Part shown: positions 1-9,725 of the stretch, in pieces
Position numbering within the stretch: position 1 is the first letter of the stretch
Layout of the letters: every line of letters starts with the position of its first letter
Notes under the pieces: model-generated
The model's database searches: none
Told to the model about the DNA's origin: nothing
The model's input: only the letters and a program-made list of their open reading frames with translations
Source: Clostridia bacterium
Lineage (GTDB): Bacteria; Bacillota; Clostridia; Christensenellales; Aristaeellaceae
NCBI GenBank assembly: GCA_017473345.1
Contig: JAFULL010000081.1
Coordinates: forward strand, 1-32,284
Direction of reading: 5' to 3'
DNA length: 32,284 nucleotides
Program-made: the position numbers and the translations under genes

Positions 1-2148
1 ATCTTTGGGGAAACGGTCACGGAAGTGCACGATCATTTTGCCTAAAAACATCAGGCCTTCAACTGAATCAGCATTTTTGACATGAAACAGCTGACTGTCC
101 GAAATACTGAATTTCTGAGCAAGGATTTCACGGTCCTTATCCGCCTGATTGAGCATATACACGAAATCGCTGTTTTCGATGATGTTCTCAATATCGAAGC
201 TGGCGAGCAGATCCTTGGCGTTCTGTGTAATTCCCGTCACAACGCCGCCCCATTTACGGAAGCGTTTCCAGATTTCCACGGTATAGGTCGCCGTCTGCTT
301 TTCTCTCAGCAGCAGATGCAGTTCGTCAATGTAGTACCGCGTGGAGCGGCCTGCGGAACGGTTGGATGAAACGCGACTCCAAATCTGATCCTGCACAATG
401 AGCATGCTGATCTTTTTGAGCTGAGTTCCCAGATCTTTGATGTCATAGCAAACCACACGGTTGTGGATATCCACATTGGTTTGATGGTTGAATACGTTCA
501 GGCTGCCTGACACGTACAGTTCCAGCGCTGCCGCAATTTCTTCCGCCTGCCTTTCCGGCTGGCGAAGAATCTCCGCATGCAAGTCACTCAGAATCGGCAT
601 TTTTGCCGTGTGGGGATTGGCCAGAAACGGAAGGTAGATATTGCGGATGCTGCGGTCGATGATGGATCGCTCAACGCCCACAACGCCGTCCTTTCTGTCC
701 AGAATCAGTTCAAACAGAGAAAGCAGAAATTCTGACTTCAGTGCAACAGGATCGGCATTGTCATCGCTATAACCCAGATGGATATCCAGTGGATTGATAT
801 AGTCGGTGGAATTGGGCGAAAACCTGATCACCTGACCGTTCAGGCGCTCAACCAGCGGGAAGTATTCACCTTCAGGGTCGCATATCATGATGTCATCCTG
901 CGTGGACAGGAACGCATTGGTGATCTCTCTCTTGGCTGCAAAGGATTTGCCGCTGCCCGAAGAGCCAAGAATCAAACCATTCGGACATTTGAGCGTCTTT
1001 CGGTTGGCCATGATCAGGTTATTGGACAGCGCGTTCAATCCGTAGTACAGCGACTCGCTGCCCTCTTGAAACAATTCCTGTGTCATGAAGGGCATATAGC
1101 CGCCTGTGGCCGTCGTAGACAAAGAACACTGAATGGGGATGCGGTTCAACCCCAGCGGAAGCGTAGACACAAGTGCATCCTCCTGCTGGTAGTCCAGACG
1201 GGTGATATGGCATTCATGTTCCTGGGCCAGGTTTTTCAGGCGAAGCATCATGTTTTCAAGGTTCCGGCGCGTATCGGCAGTATGCATTACAATCGCCGTT
1301 ACCAACAGCATGTGTTCGCCTTCATCCTGCAAAAGCTCCATCCATCGCATCAGATCATCCGCGTTGGTAGTCAGCTGTTTAGGAAGGATCATCATGTCAT
1401 AACCGGAACGCACAGCCTTTTTCTGTTCGTCGATCTTGCTCTGATCGGTGTCAGTAATCAGGCGGCGAATACGCTTGAGCGCTTCCTGCTGTTCCAGCGG
1501 CTGAATATGAAGCGTCACGCCAATGCTCGTATCCAGTCCCAGCACTTTGGCAAGGAAATCATCATCAAGCATCTTGCCAGTGGCCTGAATAAAGCTGAAC
1601 GCTACGAGTTTGCCGCCAATACTGCAGCTTCGTGCGTCCTTGAATGAAAAGCTGCTGGGGGCAATGAAATCCTTGGTGGACAGGCCGCTCTTGGGAAGCC
1701 AGTCCCACTCAAACTGGAAGACTTCCTGCGGATCGTCCATATGGAGCATGGTGTGCATCAGTGCAAGTCGCGCATGGCCATCCAGCACTTCCGCAATGAC
1801 GTCCATCGTTTTAAATCGGCTGAGCAAATCCACTTCAATGCTGTGCAGGCGGGAACGCGCTTCCTTTAAGCTGTCGGCATGCACTCCAAAGGTCAGATAC
1901 TTGCTCTGCACATAGCCATTGTTGCCCTTGGCCATCTGGTTCTGAAGCATGCAGGAATACTCCTCACGGATTTCATCAAAGCTGTCTTCCTGCGGTTCTA
2001 TAACGATGGCGCTTTCCATCGCTTCTTCGTTTCCCTGTACCTTCAGGAAGGTGAGCTGCACGCTGATGGACGGAGAGAAATAATTGAGGATGTTGCACCA
2101 GTGGTCGAGGATCACATTCTGTTCAGATTCCTGTGCCAGCCGGTACTT
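1..2148 (-). pseudogene. VirB4-like conjugation ATPase, 5'-truncated, 3' end outside window
   Basis: The minus strand is open across this interval and reads as the VirB4-like ATPase of integrative conjugative elements (CD1110-type family), which powers DNA transfer through the mating channel. Visible features are a Walker A segment (GSSGSGKSFAAKRE, about 915-960), a following ICDPEGEYFPLVERL segment, the STDYINPLDI segment and a Walker B-like YYIDELHLLL near 310-335. Similarity begins abruptly near 2145 at YRLAQ, a point well inside the family's N-terminal region. The expected upstream residues were not found in any minus frame, and no start codon with a ribosome site is in position. Immediately upstream, the opposite strand carries a small gene with its own ribosome site. 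I infer a recombination scar that removed about 60-80 N-terminal residues. The last residues lie beyond base 1. Family assignment is firm; loss of function is likely but not certain. Confidence 0.75.
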
Positions 2149-2172
2149 TGATTTGAAAAGGAGATTGTCTCT

Positions 2173-2403
2173 ATGAAGAATATCGTTGCTTTCGCTATGA
2201 AAGAATACGGCCACTACTACAAACATGACACCGATACCCTGACCGTCACGAAGAACTTTCTGAAGAACAGCGAACAGATGGACACGCCTGAATGCAAGAC
2301 GATCGTTGCTCTCTATGCCCTGCACCCCAACATGAAAATCGTAACGTTCATGACCGAAAAGAAGAAGAACGTTGCGATTCCCTACGACCTGATGATCCAG
2401 TAG
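2173..2403 (+). CDS. Small hypothetical protein (76 aa)
   Basis: Family not recognised. The 76-residue product is lysine- and tyrosine-rich, starts MKNIVAFAMKEYGHYYKH and has no signal peptide, membrane segment or cysteine pair. A good AAAAGGAG ribosome site lies 9 bases before the ATG, and the gene ends with two consecutive TAG stops, which favours a real gene over a shadow. It sits exactly at the point where the VirB4-like gene on the other strand loses its similarity. It may therefore be cargo of the mobile element or the first gene beyond the scar. Confidence 0.55.
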   Translation: MKNIVAFAMKEYGHYYKHDTDTLTVTKNFLKNSEQMDTPECKTIVALYALHPNMKIVTFMTEKKKNVAIPYDLMIQ

Positions 2404-2465
2404 TAGAATATGTTTATAGTCAGCTCCATATTTATGCTTTATAATTGGCAGCGGAGGTGTTCATT

Positions 2466-3156
2466 ATGAACATATACTTTACCGGTGATACTCACGGCAG
2501 CTTCAGTCGTATAGAAAACTTTTGTTCCAAGATGGAAACTTCAAAAGACGATGTTATGATCATTCTTGGTGATGCCGGAATCAACTTCATATGGTGGTTG
2601 GCGTGACCAACACAAGAAAGAGTTTATAAGTGCGTTGCCTATCACGCTATTTTGTATCCATGGCAACCACGAGCAACATCCTAGCACTATCCCCACATAT
2701 ATTGAAAAAGAATGGCATCAGGGCATTGTATATGTTGAGGAACGCTTTCCCAGCATTCTATTCGCTAGAGATGGTGAGGTCTATGACCTGAATGGGAAGA
2801 AATCAATTGCCATTGGTGGAGCTTACAGCATCGATTGGATGTTGCGGATTCCCAGCAGGAGCTGGTGGTCAGATGAACAGCCACCTCAAGAAATTAAGGA
2901 ACGAGTTGAATGCAAGCTGGATCAGCTGGACTGGAAAGTTGATATTGTCCTTTCACACACAGTTCCGCTGAAATATGAACCTGTAGAGGTATTTCTCCCC
3001 GGCCTTGACCAGCGAAAGGTTGATAAATCTACTGAAGAATGGCTGGACTCTATTGAGCAACGCTTGCAGTATGACAAGTGGTACGCAGGACATTTCCATA
3101 CAGCCAAAAAAATCCTAAATCTTGAGTTGTTATTCGAGAACTACACAACATTATAA
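2466..3156 (+). pseudogene. Calcineurin-like metallophosphoesterase, frameshifted
   Basis: The gene starts at ATG 2466, 7 bases after a GGAGGT ribosome site, and encodes MNIYFTGDTHGSF followed by IILGDAGINF. The frame then stops at TGA about 2604. In the next frame the protein continues from YGGWRDQHKKEF through HGNHE and ends with GHFH and LLFENYTTL. Together these give the full set of metal-binding motifs of calcineurin-like phosphoesterases (GDTHG, GDAG, GNHE, GHFH) at about the usual 230-residue length. Removing one base around 2589-2591 restores a continuous frame. The downstream part could start at TTG 2566, but it would lack the first metal-binding motif, so an active shorter product is unlikely. 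The substrate is unknown. A sequencing or assembly error is possible. Confidence 0.8.
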
Positions 3157-3203
3157 ACTCACAAATTCATTCTGCGCGCGATTATACTTTGTTTCTTCCC
3201 ACA

Positions 3204-3232
3204 TAAAAAGGCGTTCTCATCCGAACGCCTTT
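3204..3232 (-). terminator. Intrinsic terminator of the minus-strand Opp/hydrolase operon
   Basis: Perfect 10-bp stem (AAAGGCGTTC 3207-3216 with GAACGCCTTT 3223-3232) and a six-base loop. Read on the minus strand, the stem runs into a TTTTTA tract. It lies about 85 bases after the stop of the hydrolase-like gene ending at 3317. Confidence 0.75.
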
Positions 3233-3301
3233 AGTAAAATGCTGTTGTCTGCCGCCTGAAGTCATTGATTTATAAATTTTTCCATCAATACTTCACAGAA
3301 C
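3206..3301. repeat. Direct repeat copy 1 (~96 bp, intergenic)
   Basis: This segment closely matches 16701-16796 in the same orientation. The first 45 bases or so are nearly identical, and later blocks (CATTGATTTATAA, TTTCCATCAA-like) are also shared. It begins with a perfect 10-bp hairpin. The two copies bracket the block of genes at 3317-16519. Confidence 0.8.
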
Positions 3302-3316
3302 GCCCATAACGTTTTG

Positions 3317-5431
3317 TCACTCTTTATAGGTGATCTCCAACACATCCATGCCGCGGCCGGGCACACTGCTGGATACCGTGTATTCCGTCGTAGGCGCGGG
3401 GTAGCCCACAGGCTTGGTGAGAAACTCCACCTTTTCGATGGGCCGCTTGACATGCAGCACCGGCATGCAGTAGAAATAGGCTTCGTTTTCGATGAGGAAA
3501 CGGTCCTTATTCTCCGTCATCTCAACCTGCTCCACATGGCAGAAGCCTTCATCCTCGGCAGATTCCGCATGATTGCCGTCGGAGGTGAAGTAGTTTTCGC
3601 ACGTCATGGTAAGGGTGGGATAATCGCAGTCAGTCTCCATCCATTTGGCCAGCTGCTCGATCAGTTCAGCCGCAACAGGATGATAGGTCATTTCATGACG
3701 CCAGCTTTCGCGCAGCTCGGGCAGGCCTCCAAGATTGGCGGGCTTTGCGCCAGGCACGCTGTATACGGCTACATGCTCTGCGGGCTGATCGGTCCACGCA
3801 GCGATGGTCTTCCATTCGTTGACGGACACAAACAGGCAGTCCTCGTGCTCCTTTCCTTCCGGCAGCGCACCCACATACAGCACGCGGCCGCGGTTGTAAG
3901 CGCCGATCTTCGCTCGTTCCTCCTGCGGCAGCAGATCAGGGTTGGCCACCACGATGGGGCCGCTGACAGCGTCCAGATATTCGATGGGGGCGATCTTGAA
4001 CAGCGGCGCGCCTTTGGCCTTCAGCTCGCCCAGCCATTTGGCGGTGATCCACTCGCGGTCTGCCGCCATGGCGCTCACCTCATTGAGCGACTTGGCGTTG
4101 GACCAGATCATGGTATAGCCGGGCACATTGCGCACCTGCGGAGTATAGCCGTTGTCCCAGGCCATGCGCACATCGCGCCATTCATGCGCGTCCAGACCGT
4201 CGCCCAGGCAGAACCACGGGCCGTTGGTCACCGGGGTAAAGCCGTCCGGCGTGACCAGATAGTTGTTCAAGTTGGTCGCAGCTGCGCGCTGCATGGCTGT
4301 AGGCATGTGATGCAGCACATCCCACTGCTCCAGCGTGTCGCGGATCATGGACAGAGGAGTCATCTTCAAATTGGGCATAGCCGCCTTGTTGCACATGAGA
4401 TTGGCGGCAAACTCATAATGCACATAGCGCCTGCGCGCATCGGAAATATTGAAGCCCTGGCCGTCTGCGCCCAAAATCTGCAGGTCAGCGGAAACATCCT
4501 CCACCACAAAGTTGTGCGCACCAGCCTTTTCCAGCGCCACATAGTCGGTGCCGTAGCGGAACATGGACTCGGTGGGGTCCTTGGTCCAGGCGCTGTTGAA
4601 GGCGGAAAGCGTGCCGTTTTCCTTCAGTGCGCGAATCAGCTCGCAGGTGAAGTCGCTCCACTGCTTCATCATCCAGCGCACCCACTGCATGCGGTGATTT
4701 TTGCAGATCCAGTTTGCACGGGCGAAGATAGCTTCCTTATTTCCGTCACAGCAGCCGGCGGCCTCGGCGTCCGGGGTGATGCCAGTGTCTTTAAAGAAGC
4801 GCAGCACGATATCGTCGGAGAACTCAGCATGCTCCAAAGACATACGCGGGCTGGACAGGCCGTCGGCAATCTGCACGCCGTCCACGCCGTAGTCGTTGAC
4901 CGTCTGAATCAGGCGGGGCCTGAGGAAATCCACAAACGGCGTGCCGTCCTTAAAGCGCTTGGGCATGTAGATGAACGAATGCACATTGCCGTTAAGGTCC
5001 ACGCAGCGCAGCTCAGGATGATTGTCGGTAAACAGGTTGGGCAGATGCTCGCGCCCTGCCGGGAATTCCAGGTCAAACAGGCTGAAGAACACGCGCACGC
5101 CGCGGGCATGCAGCGCGTCCACAAGGCCCTTCATCTGCCAGTTGGTCCAGTCCTGACGCTCGCGGTCGTCATTGTGCGTATGTCCGCCGTAGGAGCAGGC
5201 ATAGATGGGCAGCACGCATTCCTTTTCCATACCCTGATGGGTGTTGACGAAGTCCACGCTGGATAAATGGAAGGATACAATGTCGGGCACATAGCCAGCC
5301 GTTTCAATGAAACGGTCCACACCATAGTCCTCGCTGGTATTGTCAAAGCCGATCAGTTCAATCCATACGCAGTTGAGAAACCGGTTGTCCTTGCTGTCAA
5401 AGTAGGCATATTCACGTCCGTAGCAGCTCAT
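3317..5431 (-). CDS. TIM-barrel glycoside hydrolase-like protein, family unclear (704 aa)
   Basis: A large soluble protein without a signal peptide. A strong AGGAGGT site precedes the ATG at 5431. The first ~440 residues look like a glycosidase TIM barrel: FSLFDLEFPAGREHLPN (~116-132) and YGVDGVQIADG (181-191) resemble strand ends that carry acidic catalytic residues, and NFVVEDVSAD (307-316) supplies another acidic patch. Around 455-530, the segment with GPIVVANPDLLPQEERAKI resembles the glutamine-amidotransferase-like domain that follows the barrel in GH42-type enzymes, and a beta-rich C-terminus follows. I could not assign a CAZy family or name the catalytic pair. It is the last gene of the Opp-type transporter operon, 24 bases after the OppC-like permease, which suggests it acts in the cytoplasm on the imported compound. 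A non-catalytic role is possible. Confidence 0.6.
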   Translation of the reverse strand: MSCYGREYAYFDSKDNRFLNCVWIELIGFDNTSEDYGVDRFIETAGYVPDIVSFHLSSVDFVNTHQGMEKECVLPIYACSYGGHTHNDDRERQDWTNWQMKGLVDALHARGVRVFFSLFDLEFPAGREHLPNLFTDNHPELRCVDLNGNVHSFIYMPKRFKDGTPFVDFLRPRLIQTVNDYGVDGVQIADGLSSPRMSLEHAEFSDDIVLRFFKDTGITPDAEAAGCCDGNKEAIFARANWICKNHRMQWVRWMMKQWSDFTCELIRALKENGTLSAFNSAWTKDPTESMFRYGTDYVALEKAGAHNFVVEDVSADLQILGADGQGFNISDARRRYVHYEFAANLMCNKAAMPNLKMTPLSMIRDTLEQWDVLHHMPTAMQRAAATNLNNYLVTPDGFTPVTNGPWFCLGDGLDAHEWRDVRMAWDNGYTPQVRNVPGYTMIWSNAKSLNEVSAMAADREWITAKWLGELKAKGAPLFKIAPIEYLDAVSGPIVVANPDLLPQEERAKIGAYNRGRVLYVGALPEGKEHEDCLFVSVNEWKTIAAWTDQPAEHVAVYSVPGAKPANLGGLPELRESWRHEMTYHPVAAELIEQLAKWMETDCDYPTLTMTCENYFTSDGNHAESAEDEGFCHVEQVEMTENKDRFLIENEAYFYCMPVLHVKRPIEKVEFLTKPVGYPAPTTEYTVSSSVPGRGMDVLEITYKE

Positions 5432-5455
5432 GCAGCATACCTCCTGTTGGTTTGC

Positions 5456-6607
5456 TTATGCGTTGGGGTCCAAAGCGTCGCGCAGGCCGTCACCAAGGAA
5501 ATTAAAACTCATAACTGTGATCACCACGAACAAACCGGGGATCAGCGTCCAGGGATAAAGGGCTACGTTGCGGAATTTCTGCGCATCGTAGAGCAGCACG
5601 CCCCAGCTGACGGCAGGTGCTCTGAGGCCGATGCCCAGGAACGAAAGCGACGTTTCGCCCAGAATCATATTGGGAATGGACAGGGAAAGCGATGCGATCA
5701 GGTGGCTCATAAACATGGGCAGCATGTGCTTGGTAATCACACGGAAGGTGCCCGCGCCCGCCACCGTGGCTGCCTTGACGTAATCTTCGTTTTTCAGCGA
5801 GAGGATCTTGCTGCGCACGGTACGCGCCATGCCCGGCCAGCTTAAAAGCGACAGGATGATGGTAATGGCAAAGTACACGCGCGTAACCGGCCAGTTTGCC
5901 GGCACGGCCGCCGAAAGCGCCATCCACAGGGGAATCGTGGGCAGCGACATCGTAAAGTCGATCAGGCGCTGAATGACAGAATCGATCCAGCCGCCGAAGA
6001 AGCCGGAAATACCGCCCAGCATGAGGCCCAGCAAAAAGCTGAGCAGCACGCCCACAAGGCCGACGGTGGAGGAGATGCGCGTGCCGATCAAAGTTCTTGA
6101 GAACAGGTCGCGGCCCTGGCTGTCTGTACCAAACAGATAGACATGCCCGTCCTCCACGCCAAACAGGTGGATATCGGTGGGAATCAGCCCCAGCAGCTTG
6201 TACGGTTCGCCATGAACAAAAAACTGCAGATACTGCGGGTTTTCCATGTCTGCCTCAAAAATGGGCTTCCACGTCACGGGGTGATAGCTGCCCTTCATGG
6301 GGTACACAAAGGGGCGCAGCGAAAAGCCGTTTTCCTCATGCACGAAGTGCAGCGCCTGAGGCTGCTGGTTAACATGCTTGCTGTCGATGTAGCCGCCGCT
6401 GTACGGGGCCAGAAAGTCGCAGAAAGCAGCCAGCAGGTACACAAAGATGAGTACCACCATGCCTACCACCGCCAGCTTGTTTTTGCAAAAGCGGCGCCAT
6501 TTCAGTTTGCCCTGCGACAGCACATACATCTCGTCCGCCTCACGGCGCTTTTGTTCCAGCGCAGCGCTGCGGCGAAGCCTGGCTTCTTTTCTGGAAATTT
6601 TCTGCAT
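5456..6607 (-). CDS. Opp/Dpp-type ABC transporter permease, OppC-like (383 aa)
   Basis: Inner-membrane permease of a peptide/oligosaccharide importer. A cytoplasmic, charged N-terminus (~1-35) precedes the first membrane helix (~42-70). A long extracytoplasmic loop (~72-150) follows, then five helices, as in OppC/DppC. The loop that couples to the ATPase reads EDYVKAATVAGAGTFRVITKHMLP, the EAA motif of binding-protein-dependent permeases. The start has a GGAGG site 9 bases upstream, and the gene begins 13 bases after the OppB-like gene ends. The loop is longer than in standard OppC, which is also seen in Opp-type systems dedicated to plant oligosaccharides. Substrate is inferred only from context. 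Confidence 0.9.
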   Translation of the reverse strand: MQKISRKEARLRRSAALEQKRREADEMYVLSQGKLKWRRFCKNKLAVVGMVVLIFVYLLAAFCDFLAPYSGGYIDSKHVNQQPQALHFVHEENGFSLRPFVYPMKGSYHPVTWKPIFEADMENPQYLQFFVHGEPYKLLGLIPTDIHLFGVEDGHVYLFGTDSQGRDLFSRTLIGTRISSTVGLVGVLLSFLLGLMLGGISGFFGGWIDSVIQRLIDFTMSLPTIPLWMALSAAVPANWPVTRVYFAITIILSLLSWPGMARTVRSKILSLKNEDYVKAATVAGAGTFRVITKHMLPMFMSHLIASLSLSIPNMILGETSLSFLGIGLRAPAVSWGVLLYDAQKFRNVALYPWTLIPGLFVVITVMSFNFLGDGLRDALDPNA

Positions 6608-6620
6608 CTTCGCCGCCTCC

Positions 6621-7607
6621 TTACATGGAATTGCGGATACGGGGATCCGTCAGGGCCAGCAGGATATCCGACACCAGGTTGCCAATCATGGCCATCAGGC
6701 CCATAATGAACACGATGGAGCCGGCCAGGAACATGTCCTGGTTTTTCAGCGATGTAATCAGCAGCGGGCCGATGGTAGGCAGGTTGAGCACCATCGACAG
6801 AATGGTCTGGCCGGAGATGAGCTGCGGGAACAGCCAGCCCACGGTGCTGATGAAGGGGATCAGCGCGATGCGTACCGGATATTTGATCAGCAGCTTCAAA
6901 TGCGGCACGCCCTTGGCCCGCGCGGTTTTCACATAGGGCTTGCTCAGCTCGTCCAGAAGGTTGGCGCGGAAGGTTTTGAAAAGGCCTGCCGTGCCAGTGA
7001 TCACAATCACCAGCAGCGGAATCCATACATGGTTGAGCATATCGCCAAATTTCGCCAGCGACCACGGCGCGTTGGCAAAATCATCCGAGAAAAGACCGCC
7101 GGCGTATTTGCCGGTTGCCTGAAAATACACATACATAATGCCGATCGCCAGCAAAAACTCCGGCACGGAGACGCCAAAGAAGCTGACGGCGGTAAAGGTG
7201 TTATCCGCCAGAGAGTATTTATGTGTGGCCGAGTAAAATCCCATGGGGAAGGCCACAATCCAGATGCAAAAAAGACTGACGATGGAAAGCGTAACCGTTG
7301 TGGCCAGACGTGCGCCGATGAGCGCGTTCACCGAACGGTTGTGCACGAAGGAATAGCCCATGTTGCCCTGCAGCAGCTGGCCAAACCATTTGAAGTACTG
7401 CACATACATGGGCTTGTCCAGACCGTAGCGCACCTTGAGCGCCTCTACATATTCCTCGTTGACTGCCATGCCTGTGCTTTGCAGTTTGCTGATGTAAGTG
7501 GTCAGAAAATCTCCGGGAGGCAATTGGATGATCACAAAAACCATGACAGACAAAAGCAGCAGCAATGGGATCATGATCAGCAGCCGCTTGACAATGTACT
7601 TAAACAT
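6621..7607 (-). CDS. Opp/Dpp-type ABC transporter permease, OppB-like (328 aa)
   Basis: Partner permease of the OppC-like protein. It has the OppB layout: an N-terminal helix (MFKYIVKRLLIMIPLLLLLSVMVFVI), an extracytoplasmic segment of about 70 residues containing YGLDKPMYVQYFKW, then five helices. The coupling motif is PYVKTARAKGVPHLKLLIKYP, and the C-terminus ends in LTDPRIRNSM, the usual OppB ending. A GGAGG site lies 8 bases before the ATG. It follows the binding-protein gene after an 87-base gap that contains a hairpin, which probably lowers permease expression relative to the binding protein. Confidence 0.92.
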   Translation of the reverse strand: MFKYIVKRLLIMIPLLLLLSVMVFVIIQLPPGDFLTTYISKLQSTGMAVNEEYVEALKVRYGLDKPMYVQYFKWFGQLLQGNMGYSFVHNRSVNALIGARLATTVTLSIVSLFCIWIVAFPMGFYSATHKYSLADNTFTAVSFFGVSVPEFLLAIGIMYVYFQATGKYAGGLFSDDFANAPWSLAKFGDMLNHVWIPLLVIVITGTAGLFKTFRANLLDELSKPYVKTARAKGVPHLKLLIKYPVRIALIPFISTVGWLFPQLISGQTILSMVLNLPTIGPLLITSLKNQDMFLAGSIVFIMGLMAMIGNLVSDILLALTDPRIRNSM

Positions 7608-7641
7608 AAATCAGGCCTCCGAATGCGGGAAAGTAAGAGAA

Positions 7642-7673
7642 GGGGGGAGGAGGAACGCCGAAACGTTCCCCCC
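7642..7673 (-). terminator. Hairpin between binding-protein and permease genes (attenuator or mRNA stabiliser)
   Basis: GC-rich stem: the G-rich arm at 7642-7657 pairs with CGTTCCCCCC at 7664-7673 around a six-base loop, with a small bulge. There is no T tract on the minus strand, so partial termination or 3'-end protection of the binding-protein transcript is more likely than a full stop. Confidence 0.6.
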
Positions 7674-7694
7674 TCAGGATTCATGCCGGATGCA

Positions 7695-9623
7695 TTACTG
7701 GGCTTCGATCCAGTAAGCCTCGGGACGGGTGTTGCCGGATACGCCGTAGTCCCAGTTGAAGGTCAGGGGATAAACGTTGTGCACGTTATTCTTGATCATG
7801 TAAGCGCTGGGCAGGCGGCGGGCCAGACCGAGTACGTAGAAATTGTCTGTCAGGATCTGAACCATTTCCTTGGCCAGGGTGTCGCGAACTTCAGGGTTGG
7901 GCTCGATAACGATCTGAGCGCCGATCTCCCACAGACGCTTGGTGCCTTCGTCGGGCTCAACAGCGCCTTCAGCAGAGGGGTCCTTACGCCAGATCTGGGC
8001 GCCGGACTGCCACCATACGCCCCAACCGCCCACGTCGTAGCCGGTCAGCTTGGAAACAGCGGTAGCATCCAGCACGGCCAGGCCGGTAGAACCAGTCTGC
8101 ATGCTGATGTCGAAGTCGTTGGCTTCCATACGGGTGGTCCACAGGCTGGTATCCACGGAGGTGGCGGTCACGTTGAGCTTGAGGTTGTTGCGCCACTGCT
8201 GGGCAACCGCTTCGCCGATCTCGATCCACACGTCGTCAAACGCGGGCACCTGAATGACCAGAGAGAATTCTTTGCCGCTGGGGCTGAGGCGCCAGCCGGC
8301 AGCGTCATACTGGTTCATGCCCAGTTCGTCGAGCATCCTGTTGGCTTCATCAGCCTTGAACTCGGTGTACTGGTTGCTCATCTGCTCGCTGTAGTAGGGA
8401 GAAGTCTCGATGGGAGAAGACTGAGCGATCTTGGCAGCGTACGGGCCAACAGTCCAGAAGCTGGCAACCAGATCTTCACGATTAACGCCGTAGGACAGCG
8501 CGATGCGGAAGTTCTTGTCGCCCAGCACAGCGCGCTTGTCAGCGTCGCGATGCAGGGTGTTGATGCTGATGTTCATGGCGTTAGGCTCGTTGGGGTCGAA
8601 GGTGCCCAGCGTGTAGTTCTGCTCTTCCATGTGCTCAGCCAGCAGCGGGTAATTGGCGAAGTTTTCGGACAGAGTGGTGATCTGCACATCGGTCTCGCCG
8701 GCGATGGCCTTCATGATGCCGATGTCGATGCTTTCAACCATGTTGATGACGCACGCGTCAATGTAGGGCAGCTGCTTGCCTTCCTCATCCACGGCCCAGT
8801 AGTAGGGGTTGCGGATGAAGGTGACCTGATTGGTGGTGGCGGGGTCGACCGTCATCATGAACGGGGCCATGGTGGGCAGCTCGTAGTTGGAGGTAAAGCT
8901 CATGCGGTCCATGAACAAGGTGATCCAGTCGCTGGCACCATACTTGTCCAGAGTGGCCTTCAGCTCTTCCTCGGTGACGTAGTCCTTATGGAACTGCTTG
9001 AGGTAGTGGGAAGGACGGAAGAAGTTGGAACCATCGGTGAAGGTGCCGTTGACGTTGGAGAACGCCAGCTTGGTCAGCATGAAGGGCATGGGGTTGGCGA
9101 AGGTAATGGTGAAGGTGTAATCGTCAACCTTGGCGAAGGCAGCGCCTTCCCAGGTGCCCAGAGACGGAGTCAGGTCGGGATTGTTGAGGCATTCCCACCA
9201 GAATTCCACGTCGTGCATGCCAAAGGGCGCGCCGTCGGACCACTTCAGCCCCTTGCGCAGGGTGATGGTGATGGCGGTGGCGTCTTCGCTGACTTCATAA
9301 GCAGCCGCGATGTTGGGAACGACTTCCTTGCCGGTCTCGTCCCAAACCAGCAGCTGATTGCCGCCGTAGAAGCCGATGTGGTGGATGGTATCCAGCATGG
9401 AGATGGCAGACTGACGCCAGGTGCCGCCATAGGTGCCAATGCTGTCCTTTACCTTGACGACCAGCGGGTCCTCGGGCAGACGGTCCTTCACGGCAGGCAG
9501 TTCGCCGGCAGCCACCTTTTCAGCAAGCATGGGCGCTTCCTGATAGACTGCTTCCGCATGGGCAAAGGGAATCATGCCCAGCAGCATGCACAGAGCCAGA
9601 ACCAACGACAGAGTTTTCTTCAT
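7695..9623 (-). CDS. Extracellular solute-binding protein, family 5, Opp-type (642 aa)
   Basis: Captures the substrate outside the cell for the OppBCDF-like importer. I chose ATG 9623 (MKKTLSLVLALCMLLGM) over ATG 9641 because an AAGGAG-AGG ribosome site lies between them, 9 bases before the inner start. The signal peptide ends at AHA-EA. The only cysteine in it is preceded by Leu, so there is no valid lipobox. The mature part has SBP_bac_5 features: YEVSEDATAITITLRKGLKWSDG, a DVEFWWECL segment and RIALSYGVNREDLV. About 640 residues is long for the family, as in the oligosaccharide-binding branch. It lies third in the operon after two ATPase genes. Confidence 0.92.
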   Translation of the reverse strand: MKKTLSLVLALCMLLGMIPFAHAEAVYQEAPMLAEKVAAGELPAVKDRLPEDPLVVKVKDSIGTYGGTWRQSAISMLDTIHHIGFYGGNQLLVWDETGKEVVPNIAAAYEVSEDATAITITLRKGLKWSDGAPFGMHDVEFWWECLNNPDLTPSLGTWEGAAFAKVDDYTFTITFANPMPFMLTKLAFSNVNGTFTDGSNFFRPSHYLKQFHKDYVTEEELKATLDKYGASDWITLFMDRMSFTSNYELPTMAPFMMTVDPATTNQVTFIRNPYYWAVDEEGKQLPYIDACVINMVESIDIGIMKAIAGETDVQITTLSENFANYPLLAEHMEEQNYTLGTFDPNEPNAMNISINTLHRDADKRAVLGDKNFRIALSYGVNREDLVASFWTVGPYAAKIAQSSPIETSPYYSEQMSNQYTEFKADEANRMLDELGMNQYDAAGWRLSPSGKEFSLVIQVPAFDDVWIEIGEAVAQQWRNNLKLNVTATSVDTSLWTTRMEANDFDISMQTGSTGLAVLDATAVSKLTGYDVGGWGVWWQSGAQIWRKDPSAEGAVEPDEGTKRLWEIGAQIVIEPNPEVRDTLAKEMVQILTDNFYVLGLARRLPSAYMIKNNVHNVYPLTFNWDYGVSGNTRPEAYWIEAQ

Positions 9624-9725
9624 TGTTTTCCTCTCCTTCATCAGTTTTTGGGATGCAGTAACTCTATTTGCAGGATGGCGCCGGCCGTCAGGCCTTCAAC
9701 AGCAGGCGCGGTCATCCCCGCAATC

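Noticed and set aside
778-1647. 289-codon open frame on the plus strand
   Set aside because: Opposite strand translates to a continuous VirB4-like ATPase with Walker motifs.
3314-5266. 650-codon open frame on the plus strand
   Set aside because: Mirror of the hydrolase-like gene; low-complexity His/Val/Gly composition and no recognisable motif.
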